A stretch of 64,000 nt of DNA from Bacillota bacterium (GTDB lineage: Bacteria > Bacillota > Sulfobacillia > JAJZYS01 > JAJYTV01): NCBI GenBank assembly GCA_021793645.1, contig JAJYSJ010000009.1, positions 45,083 to 109,082 of the forward strand. Reading direction: 5' to 3'. Position numbers and translations under genes: made by a program. The notes under the pieces are model-generated. The model did no database searches. It had not been told where the DNA came from and worked only from the letters and a program-made list of their open reading frames with translations. Each line of letters starts with the position of its first letter. Positions within the stretch are counted from its first letter, which is position 1. This document shows positions 43,555 to 52,717 of this stretch, in pieces.

Positions 43555-44784
43555 ATGGCCGAAATCATCCTTCAGCTGCCCCGCACGACGCTGACCATGG
43601 ATGAGGGCCGAATTGTCAACTGGCTCAAGAAACCGGGCGACGCGGTCGCCGAAGGGGAACCGGTCGCCGAGATGGAGACCGACAAGGCGGTCGTCGAAGT
43701 GGCGGCGCCGATCACGGGCTTTTTGCGGCGCCTGATCGTCGAGGAGAACGTCGACGTGCCCATCGCCGCACCGATCGCTGTCTTCACCGAGACGGCCGAC
43801 GAACCGTTGGGTTCCGGCGGTGCGGCTGCGCAGCCGACCGCCGAGATACCGCCGGCCGCACAAGAGAATCAGCAGCCGCATGCCTCGGCGCTCGCCGCCA
43901 AGGTCTTGGAGCTGTCGCAACGCACCGCCGATGTCGTGAGAGCGTCACCCGCGGTGCGTATTCGCGCTCGCAAGGAAGGGGTCGACCTTGCGGCGATCCC
44001 GGGCAGCGGGCCGGGAGGACGCATCCTGCTGCAGGACTACGAACGCTTCGTCGGGTCGCGCAGCGCTGCACCCGCAGTGCAGGCCCCCGTCCCGGCAGCC
44101 GCCGGACGGGTTGGATCGAGCCGCATGCGCGCCTCGATCGCGGCAGCGATGCTCAAGAGCTGGCGCGAGCAGCCCCAGTTCGCGATCACGCGGCATGTCG
44201 ACATGAGCCACGTCGCGCAGCTGCGCGCTACGCTTGCGTCGGCCGCACCGGACCAGAAACTGTCCTTCATCGACTTCGTCATTCAAGCGTTCGCAAGGGC
44301 ACTGCCGCTCCACCCATCGCTCAATGTACGGACGGACGCGAGCGGAGCGGCCGCTTCTTCCCAGACCGTCGACATGGGGATCGCGGTGGCGGTCGAGGAC
44401 GGCCTCGTGGTGCCGGTGCTGCGCGGCGCAGAGAAGCTTACTCTGCCGCAGATCGCGGCGGGCCGCGCGGAACTGACGCGCAGGGCGCTCGACAACCGCC
44501 TGGGCGCCCAGGACCTCGGCGGCGGCACGTTCACCGTCTCCAACCTGGGACCCTTCGGGGTCGATCAGTTCAACGCAATCGTGAACCCGGGCGAGGCGGC
44601 GATCGTCGCCGTCGGCCGCATCCGCGAGACGCCGGTCGCCTTGGAGGGGCAGGTGGTCATCCGACCGATGCTCAGCATGACGCTCTCGGTGGACCACCGC
44701 TTGGCAGACGGCGCAGCCGGCGCTCGCCTCTTGCAAGACGTTGCCGAGCGGCTCGAGGGACGCCTGGGTTGGATCCTCTTCTGA
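43555..44784 (+). CDS. E2 acyltransferase of a 2-oxoacid/acetoin-type dehydrogenase
   Basis: 409 residues: lipoyl domain (Lys in METDKAVVEVAAP, about residue 43), subunit-binding domain (AVRIRARKEGVDLAAI to GRILLQDYERF, about 135-170) and catalytic domain with LSVDHRLADGAAGARLL near the C-terminus. It moves an acyl group from the E1 below to CoA. The ATG directly abuts the upstream stop. The gene order E2-E1alpha-E1beta differs from the common alpha-beta-E2 order. Confidence 0.9.
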   Translation: MAEIILQLPRTTLTMDEGRIVNWLKKPGDAVAEGEPVAEMETDKAVVEVAAPITGFLRRLIVEENVDVPIAAPIAVFTETADEPLGSGGAAAQPTAEIPPAAQENQQPHASALAAKVLELSQRTADVVRASPAVRIRARKEGVDLAAIPGSGPGGRILLQDYERFVGSRSAAPAVQAPVPAAAGRVGSSRMRASIAAAMLKSWREQPQFAITRHVDMSHVAQLRATLASAAPDQKLSFIDFVIQAFARALPLHPSLNVRTDASGAAASSQTVDMGIAVAVEDGLVVPVLRGAEKLTLPQIAAGRAELTRRALDNRLGAQDLGGGTFTVSNLGPFGVDQFNAIVNPGEAAIVAVGRIRETPVALEGQVVIRPMLSMTLSVDHRLADGAAGARLLQDVAERLEGRLGWILF

Positions 44785-44798
44785 CGGAGGTGGGAAAA

Positions 44799-45776
44799 TT
44801 GGCGACGATCAAGGCGGACAAGGTGCTGCCGCTGTACCGCGACATGCTGCGCATCCGCGGCTTCGAGGGCAAGGCGACCAAGCTCTACGAGCAAGGCGTA
44901 CTGCCGGGATTCCTGCACTCATCCGTCGGCCAGGAAGCAGTTCCCGTCGGCGTGTCGGCGCATCTCAACAAGGACGACTACATCACCAGCAACCACCGTG
45001 GACACGGACACGTGCTCGCCAAGGGGATGGACCCGGTGCGCATGTTCGCCGAGCTATACGCGCGCACCACGGGCTACAACCGCGGGCGCGGCGGCTCGAT
45101 GCACATCATGGACTTCTCACTGGGCATCGTCGGAGCGAACGGCATCGTCGGCGCCGGCGTGCCGATCGCGGCAGGCGCAGGACTGTCCTTTCAAGTGCGG
45201 CAGACGCAGCAGGTGGCGGTCAGCTACTTCGGCGACGGCGCGGTCAATAGCGGCGCCTTCCATGAAGGGATGAACCTCGCCGCGATCTGGTCGCTTCCGG
45301 TCGTGTTCGTCTGCGAGAACAACTTCTACGCGGAATCGGTTCCGCAGGCGTACGCGAGCCGCGTCGGCATCGCCGAGCGTGCAGCGGCCTACGGCATCCC
45401 CGGTGTGATGGTCGACGGCAATGACCTCTTCGCCGTCTACGACGCGGCGAAGACAGCCATCGAACGGGCGCGCGCCGGCGAAGGCCCGACGCTGCTGGAG
45501 TGCCAGACCTTCCGCTGGTCCGGGCACTTCGTCGGCGATCCCGGCGTGTACCGCAGCAAGGAAGAAGTCGAGGAGTGGAAGCTGAAGGACCCCGTACCGC
45601 GCGTGCGCACATGGCTGGAGTCGCACGGCGTGAAGGCAGGCGAGCTCGACGCGCTCGAGGCCGAGGTGGTCCAGGAAATGGACAGCGCGGCGGAGCGCGG
45701 CGCCGAGGGGCCGAAGCCCGATCCTTCGACGGCGACACAGGACGTCTACGCACCGGAAGGAGTGGCGCAAGCGTGA
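44799..45776 (+). CDS. E1 alpha subunit of a 2-oxoacid/acetoin-type dehydrogenase
   Basis: 325 residues from TTG 44799, which has GGAGG 8 bp upstream (the frame is open to 44769 inside the E2 gene). The thiamine diphosphate motif is GDGAVNSGAFHEGMNLAAIWSL through to CENN (about 145-175). Sequence style (RGRGGSMHIMD, SNHRGHGHVLAKG) is closest to AcoA and related E1 alpha chains. It forms an alpha2beta2 E1 with the next product. Overlaps that gene by 4 bp (GTGA). Confidence 0.92.
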   Translation: MATIKADKVLPLYRDMLRIRGFEGKATKLYEQGVLPGFLHSSVGQEAVPVGVSAHLNKDDYITSNHRGHGHVLAKGMDPVRMFAELYARTTGYNRGRGGSMHIMDFSLGIVGANGIVGAGVPIAAGAGLSFQVRQTQQVAVSYFGDGAVNSGAFHEGMNLAAIWSLPVVFVCENNFYAESVPQAYASRVGIAERAAAYGIPGVMVDGNDLFAVYDAAKTAIERARAGEGPTLLECQTFRWSGHFVGDPGVYRSKEEVEEWKLKDPVPRVRTWLESHGVKAGELDALEAEVVQEMDSAAERGAEGPKPDPSTATQDVYAPEGVAQA

Positions 45777-46783
45777 GGCAGATCCTGATGCGCGAAGCGC
45801 TGCGGGAGGCTCTCTTCGAGGAGATGCGGCGCGACGATCGCGTGGTCGTCTTCGGTGAGGACATCGCCGATCCGATGGGCGGTTCGTACAAGGTGACCTT
45901 GGGTCTGTCGACGGAGTTCGGCCCTTTGCGGGTGCGCAACACGCCGATCTCCGAGGCGGCGATCGTCGGAGCGGCGGTCGGCGCCGCGATCACCGGCCTG
46001 CGCCCCGTCGCAGAGATCATGTATATGGACTTCCTCGGCATCTCGATGGACCAACTCGTCAACCAGGCGGCCAAGATCCGCTTCATGTCCGGCGGTCAGG
46101 TGTCCGTCCCCCTGGTGATCCGCTGCCAGGGCGGACCGGGTCGGGCGAGTGCGGCGCAGCACGCCCAGATGCTTGAGGCGTGGTTCGCGCATGTGCCGGG
46201 CCTGCAGATCGTCATGCCGTCCAATCCGGCGGATGGCAAGGCTCTCCTCAAGGCGGCGATCCGCTCCGACAACCCGGTCATCTTCTTCGAGTACAACGGC
46301 CTCTACAACGTGCGCGGCGACGTGCCCGAGCCGGAGGAGGACGTGGTGGAGCCGATCGGCGTTGCCAAGGTGGCGCGCGAGGGCAGCGACATCACGATCG
46401 TCGCATGGGCAGGCATGACGCGCATGGCGCTGCAGGCGGCAGAGCAGCTCCAGGAGGAGGACGGGGTCCAGGCAGAGGTCGTCGACCTGCGCACGGTCTC
46501 GCCGTGGGACAAGGAGACGGTTCTCCGGTCCTTTTCCAAGACGAAGGCGATGGTCGTCGCGCACCAGGCGGTGCGGCAGGGCGGCGTCGGCGCCGAGATC
46601 GCGGCGACGGTGTACGAGGAGATGCTGGATCAGGTAGACGTCGAGATCGGACGCGTGGGCGCGAAGTTCTCGCCGACGCCGTTCGCCCCCGAACTGGAGA
46701 CTCAGATCGTGCCTGGGAAGGCGGAGATCGTGCAGGCGGTGCGGGACGTGCTGTCGCGCACCGCCCGCGCCGTCAGGAGGTAG
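45773..46783 (+). CDS. E1 beta subunit of a 2-oxoacid/acetoin-type dehydrogenase
   Basis: 336 residues from GTG 45773, overlapping the alpha-subunit stop (GTGA). Typical beta-chain features: FGEDIADPMGGSYKVT, TPISEAAIVGAAVGAAI, then AQHAQMLEAWFAHVPGL and the C-terminal transketolase domain (VVDLRTVSPWDKETV). Together with the alpha chain it decarboxylates a 2-oxoacid or cleaves a 1,2-diketone/acyloin. The final codons overlap the AGGAGG site used by the next gene. Confidence 0.92.
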   Translation: MRQILMREALREALFEEMRRDDRVVVFGEDIADPMGGSYKVTLGLSTEFGPLRVRNTPISEAAIVGAAVGAAITGLRPVAEIMYMDFLGISMDQLVNQAAKIRFMSGGQVSVPLVIRCQGGPGRASAAQHAQMLEAWFAHVPGLQIVMPSNPADGKALLKAAIRSDNPVIFFEYNGLYNVRGDVPEPEEDVVEPIGVAKVAREGSDITIVAWAGMTRMALQAAEQLQEEDGVQAEVVDLRTVSPWDKETVLRSFSKTKAMVVAHQAVRQGGVGAEIAATVYEEMLDQVDVEIGRVGAKFSPTPFAPELETQIVPGKAEIVQAVRDVLSRTARAVRR

Positions 46784-46785
46784 TA

Positions 46786-47856
46786 GTGGGCGTGCAGGAA
46801 GAGCGGATCCGCGTCGCGGTCGATCATTGGGCTCCGCGGATGATCGCCAACGGTGTCGATCTCAACGACTTCCACCGGCTGACGGGAGCCATCGAGCACT
46901 GGGCCGACTGGTGCGGTGCATGGTCCGAGGCCGGGGCCGCGCACGCCGAGCGCGCGCGGCAGGCGGAGGCGGCAGCGGAGTACGTCTCGGCCGGGGAGCA
47001 CTACTTCCACGCAGCCATTACCTATCACTTCGGCAAGTTTCTTTTCTTCCACGACCCCGCGCAACTGCGCACGGCGTCGGAGGAGACGGCCCGCAACTAC
47101 GCACGCGGGCTGCCCTACTACGACTGGCCAGGCGAGCGCATCGAGATCCCCTACCAGGGGACGACCATGCCGGGGATCTTTCGCAAGCCTTGGCATGTCG
47201 CGCGGCCGCCGGTCGTGATCATCATCCCGGGACTCGATTCCGTGAAGGAGGAGATGCATCACTACGGGCACGACTTCCTGCGCAGGGGCATGGCGGTCCT
47301 CGCGATCGACGGCCCCGGTCAGGGGGAGATGGAGTTCGAGCACCGCATGCGGCACGACTACGAGGTGCCGGTTGCCGCTGCGATCGACGCCTTGGAGCGT
47401 CGGGGCGACATCGATGCGGCGCGCATCGGGCTATTGGGCGTGAGCCTCGGCGGGTATTACGCACCGCGGGCTGCGGCCTTCGAACCCCGGGTTTCTGCGA
47501 CGATCGCCGTCTCGGGCTGCTATCGGGTGACCGACTACTTCGACCGCGTTCCCGTGCTGACGCGTGAGGCGTTCGTGCATCGACTGAAGGCCCAGACCGT
47601 GGAGAAGGCCTTTGAGGAGGTTGATGCCTTTGACCTAACCGGAATCATGCAGCGGCTCGACAGTCCCTTGCTGGTGGTTCACGGCAGTCGGGATCGCCTG
47701 TTCCCGCCGCAGAGCGCGGAGCGGATGGTCCAGGAGGCGGGTGGACCGGCGACCCTCTGGATGTTCGAGGACGGAAACCACGTCTGCAACAACATCCCGT
47801 ACAAGTACCGTCCCGCCCAGGCGGACTGGATGGCGCGACAGCTGCGCCGCCAGTGA
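46786..47856 (+). CDS. Alpha/beta hydrolase, 2,6-dihydroxypseudooxynicotine hydrolase-like
   Basis: 356 residues from GTG 46786 (AGGAGG 5 bp upstream). An N-terminal helical segment (about 1-110) precedes the alpha/beta-hydrolase core: oxyanion region GLDSVKEEMHHYGHDFLRRGM, AIDGPGQGE, nucleophile elbow GVSLGGYYAPRAA and the catalytic Asp/His in HGSRDRLFPP and DGNHVCNN. This layout is that of C-C bond hydrolases such as the nicotine-pathway enzyme, so cleavage of a beta-diketone-like or acylated ring is possible. Two bases after the E1 beta stop, hence the same operon. Confidence 0.85.
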   Translation: MGVQEERIRVAVDHWAPRMIANGVDLNDFHRLTGAIEHWADWCGAWSEAGAAHAERARQAEAAAEYVSAGEHYFHAAITYHFGKFLFFHDPAQLRTASEETARNYARGLPYYDWPGERIEIPYQGTTMPGIFRKPWHVARPPVVIIIPGLDSVKEEMHHYGHDFLRRGMAVLAIDGPGQGEMEFEHRMRHDYEVPVAAAIDALERRGDIDAARIGLLGVSLGGYYAPRAAAFEPRVSATIAVSGCYRVTDYFDRVPVLTREAFVHRLKAQTVEKAFEEVDAFDLTGIMQRLDSPLLVVHGSRDRLFPPQSAERMVQEAGGPATLWMFEDGNHVCNNIPYKYRPAQADWMARQLRRQ

Positions 47857-47888
47857 GACGGGGACCATCGCCGCCGAAGGGTGAACGA

Positions 47889-47907
47889 CACGCGGGAAAA
47901 CCGCGTG
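47889..47907 (+). terminator. Small hairpin between hydrolase and LIV transporter
   Basis: CACGCGG / CCGCGTG arms with a GAAAA loop, 32 bp after the hydrolase stop. No T-run follows, so this may be only partial termination or an mRNA 5' stabiliser for the binding-protein gene. Confidence 0.35.
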
Positions 47908-47987
47908 GACCGCTGGGTCCGGGGTAGGTCGGGGACGGCACGAAGCTTCCTATCATTCGATCTGGCTCACGATGGGGGGACAAATCA

Positions 47988-49217
47988 TTGTTTTCGGTAA
48001 GAAGGAATCGGGCAGCGCTGGTCGCACTAACTGCGTCCACGCTGCTGCTTGCAGCCTGCGGGTCCACGCCGAGCAGCTCGGCGTCCGCGGGTCCGGTGAA
48101 GATCGGCATCTCACTGTCGCTCTCCGGTGACTTTTCCGGCGACGGCAAGGCGATTCTCCAGGGCTACCAGCTCTGGGCGCACGACGTCAACCAGCAGGGC
48201 GGACTGCTCGGGCGCAAGGTCGAACTCGTCGTCAAGGATGACGACAGCACGACGCAGCAGACGATCACGAACTACTCCACGCTTATCGGTACGGACCATG
48301 TGAACCTCGTATTCGGTCCGTTCTCCTCTCTTCTGACGATCCCGGCAGAGCAGATCGCGAAGCGCTACGGCTATGTCCTGCTCGGTCCTGCGGGCGGCGC
48401 GCCGAACGTGTTCGCCGAGAACTACAAGGGCTACGCGTTCGTGCAGCCGGCATCCGTCGTCAACAACCTCCTGAGCTTCGGCGCGATGCTCAAGTCGCTG
48501 CCGGCGAGCGAGCGCCCGACGTCCGTCGCCTACGCGACGTCGAACGACCCGTTCACGCAGCCGCAGCTGCCGCCGTTGCAGTCTGAACTGTCGGCCGCAG
48601 GCATCAAGAGCGTCTACTACCAGGTGTTCCCGGACGAGACGCCGGACCTGACGCCGGAAGCGCTGGCGATCGTCCACTCGGGAGCGCAGGCAGTCGTGCT
48701 CGGCACCACGTCTGTGCCGCAGGTGCAGGCATTCGTCCAGACGTTCATCCAGCAGCACTACACGCCGAAGGTCATCATCGCGACATCGGGTCCTGACCAG
48801 GGCTCGGCGTTCTCGTCGGCCATCGGCGCAGCCAATACGGAAGGGTTCCTGGTGCCGGAGGGCTGGACCGCGAGCGCAAACACGTACCAGAACTCCAAGT
48901 TCGTCTCGGAGTACCTCGCGAAGTACGGCGGAACGGCCAACGCCATTCCGTCAGACGCTCCCGAGGCCTACTCGGTCGGACAGATCATGCAGCAGATGGT
49001 GCAGAAGACGCACTCGCTCGACAACGCAACCCTCATCAAGGCCTTGCACGACACCACCTTCAAGACGGTGCAGGGACCGATGAGCTTCAACTCCAACGGT
49101 TCACCGGTCGGTAGCGGCACGTTCCTGGTGCAGTGGCAGGGAGGCAACACGAAGATCGTGTGGCCGCAGAACATCCAGCAGGCCAACCTCGAGTTCCCGA
49201 AGCCGGCCTGGCACTAG
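47988..49217 (+). CDS. LIV-type ABC transporter substrate-binding lipoprotein
   Basis: 409 residues with a TTG start (GGGGGGAC upstream). Lipoprotein signal peptide with lipobox LLAAC at about residue 24, then the type-I periplasmic-binding fold (VKIGISLSLSGDFSGDGKAILQGYQLW). Family members bind branched-chain or aromatic amino acids, amides, urea or aromatic acids, so the cargo should be a small polar organic molecule fed to the surrounding enzymes. It is followed by a stable hairpin and then the permease and ATPase genes. Confidence 0.9.
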   Translation: MFSVRRNRAALVALTASTLLLAACGSTPSSSASAGPVKIGISLSLSGDFSGDGKAILQGYQLWAHDVNQQGGLLGRKVELVVKDDDSTTQQTITNYSTLIGTDHVNLVFGPFSSLLTIPAEQIAKRYGYVLLGPAGGAPNVFAENYKGYAFVQPASVVNNLLSFGAMLKSLPASERPTSVAYATSNDPFTQPQLPPLQSELSAAGIKSVYYQVFPDETPDLTPEALAIVHSGAQAVVLGTTSVPQVQAFVQTFIQQHYTPKVIIATSGPDQGSAFSSAIGAANTEGFLVPEGWTASANTYQNSKFVSEYLAKYGGTANAIPSDAPEAYSVGQIMQQMVQKTHSLDNATLIKALHDTTFKTVQGPMSFNSNGSPVGSGTFLVQWQGGNTKIVWPQNIQQANLEFPKPAWH

Positions 49218-49235
49218 ACCGGAACGCAGCAGCGA

Positions 49236-49257
49236 GGGCCCGGCAGGTGCCGGGCCC
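49236..49257 (+). terminator. Hairpin after the LIV-type binding-protein gene
   Basis: Perfect 10-bp stem GGGCCCGGCA / TGCCGGGCCC with a 2-base centre, 18 bp past the stop. As after the peptide-binding protein at 3968, it probably lowers transcription into, or protects mRNA before, the permease genes. Confidence 0.6.
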
Positions 49258-49307
49258 AACCGCCTGGGCTGGCCGACTGCGGTCCTGACCAGGAAGGGAG
49301 GACGCTT

Positions 49308-50183
49308 GTGAATCTCGTCTTCGGATCGGTCGTTCTCGGAATTCTGTCCGGAGGCATCTACGCTCTGATGGCGGTCGGGCTCACCCTGAGCTTCGGCGTC
49401 CTCGAAGTGATCAACATCGCCCAGGGTATGCTCGTTGTCGTGGGCGCGTACCTTTCATTCGCCTTGGAGAGCTACTGGCATATCGACCCGCTCCTGGGGC
49501 TGCTGATCACGATCCCAACGCTGTTCCTGCTGGGGTTCGGGATCGAGTGGGCGTTCCTACGCCCGCTGAAACAGGATCGCGTGGCGCTGTCGATCCTTGT
49601 GACCTACGCCGTGGCGCTCATCCTGGAAGGCCTCATGGGCTTATGGTTCGGGGACAACTTCGTGGCGATCCACGCCTGGTACGTGGACGCCGCCATCAAC
49701 GTGTTCGGCCTATACATCGCCGACATCTACCTCATCGGGTTCGCGCTGGCCATCGTGCTGCTGGGAGCCGTGTACCTCCTCTTGTACCGCAGCAAGTTCG
49801 GCGCGGCACTCCGCGCGACGGTGCAGAACCGCGAAGCCGCGGTGCTGATCGGCATCGATGTGCAGCGCATCTCGACCCTGACCTTCGCCATCGCGACAGG
49901 GCTGACCGCTGCTGGAGGCATGCTCTTCGGGGCCACCACGGCCTTCAATGCCAACTCCATGCTGGACCTGATCTCGCGGCTCCTCATGATCATCATCCTG
50001 GGCGGCATGGGCAGCATGGGCGGCGCGCTCGTCGCATCCCTGATCATGCTGGTCTCGGTGGATGTCGTGTCGGTCGCCTATACTCCGACCTGGTCGACGT
50101 TCGTGTTCTTCGCCCTGACCGTCGTCGTGATGGTCGTGCGGCCGCAAGGGCTGTTCGGCGCACCACCGGCGAGGAAGGTGTAG
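49308..50183 (+). CDS. LIV-type ABC permease, LivH family
   Basis: 291 residues, GTG start with GGGAGG 6 bp upstream. About eight hydrophobic spans and the LivH opening pattern SGGIYALMAVGLTLSFGVLEVINIAQG. The ATPase-contact loop is around residue 165 (FGAALRATVQNREAAVLIGID). Pairs with the LivM-type subunit encoded 1 bp downstream. Confidence 0.92.
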   Translation: MNLVFGSVVLGILSGGIYALMAVGLTLSFGVLEVINIAQGMLVVVGAYLSFALESYWHIDPLLGLLITIPTLFLLGFGIEWAFLRPLKQDRVALSILVTYAVALILEGLMGLWFGDNFVAIHAWYVDAAINVFGLYIADIYLIGFALAIVLLGAVYLLLYRSKFGAALRATVQNREAAVLIGIDVQRISTLTFAIATGLTAAGGMLFGATTAFNANSMLDLISRLLMIIILGGMGSMGGALVASLIMLVSVDVVSVAYTPTWSTFVFFALTVVVMVVRPQGLFGAPPARKV

Positions 50184-50184
50184 C

Positions 50185-51219
50185 ATGAAACGAAATCGCA
50201 TGGGCCTGATCGCCCTGATCGCCGTCGTGGCGGCCGTCGTCTACCCGTTCGTGTTCAGCAGCACCGAGGCGACGACCATCGTCTTCTACGCGCTGCTCTA
50301 CGTTGCCATCGCCTCCTCCTGGAACATCATCGGTGGGTTCACCGGTTACATCTCGCTAGGACATGCGGCGTTCTTCGGCCTCGGCGCGTACACCATCGCT
50401 CTTGTGGCAGACCACCTGGGCATCCCCGGAGGCTACGGGCTCTTCCTTGTGGCGCTCCTTGGCGGTGTCGTGGCCGCGCTGTTCGCTGTGCCGATGGGCT
50501 TCATCGCTCTGAGGCTGCGCACGATCCACAGCTTCGTGATCGTGACGATCGCGTACCTGTTCATGTTCCAGCTGCTTGCCTTCAACCTGCTGGGTGTGAC
50601 GAACGGTTCGAGCGGGCTTGCGATCCCGCAGCCGAACTGGAGCGGCGCGTTCTTCAACATGCCGTTCTACTTCGCGGCCCTCGTGCTCGCGGTGTTGACC
50701 GTGCTGCTCGCGTACTGGATCCGCAACTCGCGCTTCGGACTCGGCCTGCTCGCGATTCGCGACGACGAGGACAAGGCGGCCGGCGTCGGCGTCGACACGT
50801 GGAAGCACAAGTTCGCCGCGTACATCATCTCCGCTGTTCCGATCGGAATCGCGGGCGCCATCTACGCCTACTTCTCGAGCTACATCTATCCCCAGACCGT
50901 GTTCGACCCGATGATCGACCTGACGATCGTGCTGTCCGCCTTCCTCGGCGGCATGGGTACGCTCCTCGGACCGATCCTGGGCGCCTTCATCCTGCAGCCG
51001 GCGCAGCAGCTGCTGACGTTCTACACCGGCGCAGCCGGATGGGATCTCGTGCTGTTCGGCGTGCTGTTCCTCGTCGTGATCCTGCTGATGCCGTCCGGCA
51101 TCGTTCCGACCATCGTCGAGCGCACGCGCAGGGCTCGGGTGCGCGAAGCGGTCCAGAAGGCGGACGAAACCGTGCCGACGCCTGACGCGAACCCTGCAGC
51201 AGGAGGCGGGCCGAGATGA
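50185..51219 (+). CDS. LIV-type ABC permease, LivM family
   Basis: 344 residues, ten or so spans; characteristic SWNIIGGFTGYISLGHAAFFGLGAY in the first third and the ATPase-contact loop RFGLGLLAIRDDEDKAAGVG near residue 185. A charged cytoplasmic tail of about 35 residues ends the protein. Overlaps the LivG gene by 4 bp (ATGA). Confidence 0.92.
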   Translation: MKRNRMGLIALIAVVAAVVYPFVFSSTEATTIVFYALLYVAIASSWNIIGGFTGYISLGHAAFFGLGAYTIALVADHLGIPGGYGLFLVALLGGVVAALFAVPMGFIALRLRTIHSFVIVTIAYLFMFQLLAFNLLGVTNGSSGLAIPQPNWSGAFFNMPFYFAALVLAVLTVLLAYWIRNSRFGLGLLAIRDDEDKAAGVGVDTWKHKFAAYIISAVPIGIAGAIYAYFSSYIYPQTVFDPMIDLTIVLSAFLGGMGTLLGPILGAFILQPAQQLLTFYTGAAGWDLVLFGVLFLVVILLMPSGIVPTIVERTRRARVREAVQKADETVPTPDANPAAGGGPR

Positions 51220-51950
51220 GCGCGGTTCTCAATGTACAGGGCGTGCGCAAGCGGTTCGGCGGCCTCGAGGCGCTGGCTGGCTGCACCTTCGCCGTGGAAG
51301 AGGGTTCGATCACCAGCCTGATCGGCCCGAACGGTTCCGGAAAGACGACGCTCTTCAACACCGTCACCGGCTTCGTCACCCCCGATGAGGGCGAGGTCTC
51401 GCTGCGAGGCGAGCAGATCCAGGCTCTCTCGCCCGACCGCATCTACGACCGGGGACTAGGGCGCACGTTCCAGCAGGTGCGCATCTTCTCGCGCCTCACG
51501 GTGCTGGAGAACGTGCTCGTCGCGACGTCGCGCAGTTCCGTGATCAAGGGCCTTCTGGCGCGTACGCGCCAGTCGGAGCGCGACCGGGCGATGGATCTGC
51601 TGAACTTCGTCAATATCGCGCGGCTCGCGGATGTGCCTGCGGGTTCACTCTCCTTCGGGCAGAAGAAGCTCCTCGAGATTGCGACGATCCTCGTTGGCGA
51701 GCCGAAGGTCCTGCTGCTCGACGAGCCGGCCGGCGGCGTGAACCCGACGATGACCGCGCAGATCGGTGAAAAGATCCGCGAACTCAATCAGCGCGGCATC
51801 ACGTTCCTTGTCGTGGAGCACAACATGGAGTTCGTCATGGGCATTTCCCACCGGGTGGTGGTCATGGCGCGAGGAAAGGTCATCGCCGAGGGGTCGCCGG
51901 ACGAAGTCCGTCGGGACCCCAAGGTCTTGGAGGCGTATCTGGGAGCATGA
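51216..51950 (+). CDS. LIV-type ABC ATPase, LivG family
   Basis: 244 residues with Walker A GPNGSGKTT (about 37-45), the ABC signature as LSFGQKKLLEIA, Walker B LLLDEPAGGVNP and the switch His in VEHNMEFV. The C-terminal extension (EAYLGA) is the LivG hallmark. Overlaps the LivF gene by 4 bp. Confidence 0.93.
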   Translation: MSAVLNVQGVRKRFGGLEALAGCTFAVEEGSITSLIGPNGSGKTTLFNTVTGFVTPDEGEVSLRGEQIQALSPDRIYDRGLGRTFQQVRIFSRLTVLENVLVATSRSSVIKGLLARTRQSERDRAMDLLNFVNIARLADVPAGSLSFGQKKLLEIATILVGEPKVLLLDEPAGGVNPTMTAQIGEKIRELNQRGITFLVVEHNMEFVMGISHRVVVMARGKVIAEGSPDEVRRDPKVLEAYLGA

Positions 51951-52669
51951 GCGAGATCTTGCAGATCCAAGGCGTGTTCGCAGGCTACGGTGGCGGAGAC
52001 ATCCTGCGCGGTATGGACCTCAACCTTGAGGAAGGCACCATCACATGCATCGTCGGGCCGAACGGCGCCGGCAAGTCGACGGTAATGCGCGTCGTGAGCG
52101 GCGTTTTGCATCCACGGCGTGGCGAGGTGCGCTTCCTCGGAGAGCGCATCGACCAGTTGAGCCCCAAGCAGATCCTTGAGACCGGCATCGTCCAGGTACC
52201 CCAGAACCGCAGCCTTTTCCCAGCCATGACGGTCGAGGAGAACGTACGCCTCGGGGGCTACATCCTGAACGACAAGCAGCTCATGGAGCGTCGGCTGGCC
52301 GAAGTTGCGGAGATGTTCCCGATCGTGAAGGAGCGCGGGAAGGACAAGGCGGGCTCGCTCTCGGGAGGCCAGCAGAAGCTGGTGGAGTTCGCGCGCGGAC
52401 TGATGCTCGACCCGAAGCTCGTGCTGCTCGACGAACCATCGATGGGTCTTGAGCCGCGCATCCTCGGTCAAGTGTTCGGCACCATGGTCGAAATGTGCCG
52501 GCGCGGGCGCACGATCCTGCTCGTCGAGCAGAACGCGCGCCAGGGCCTCGAATCTTCGGACCGCGGCGTCGTGATGGAGTCCGGACGGGTGCTGCTCGAC
52601 GGGCCCGCCAAGGACGTCCTTGCGGACGAGCGCATCGGAGACCTGTACCTGGGCGGCCACGTCCACTGA
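51947..52669 (+). CDS. LIV-type ABC ATPase, LivF family
   Basis: 240 residues: Walker A GPNGAGKST, signature LSGGQQKLVEFAR, Walker B LVLLDEPSMGL and VEQNARQGL with Gln/Asn in the switch region as in LivF. Ends with YLGGHVH. Completes the importer K-H-M-G-F in the standard order. Confidence 0.93.
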   Translation: MSEILQIQGVFAGYGGGDILRGMDLNLEEGTITCIVGPNGAGKSTVMRVVSGVLHPRRGEVRFLGERIDQLSPKQILETGIVQVPQNRSLFPAMTVEENVRLGGYILNDKQLMERRLAEVAEMFPIVKERGKDKAGSLSGGQQKLVEFARGLMLDPKLVLLDEPSMGLEPRILGQVFGTMVEMCRRGRTILLVEQNARQGLESSDRGVVMESGRVLLDGPAKDVLADERIGDLYLGGHVH

Positions 52670-52717
52670 GCCCTTCGGTGGTCGCAGCGCCAAGACGCCG
52701 CTAGAAAGGGGCGCATC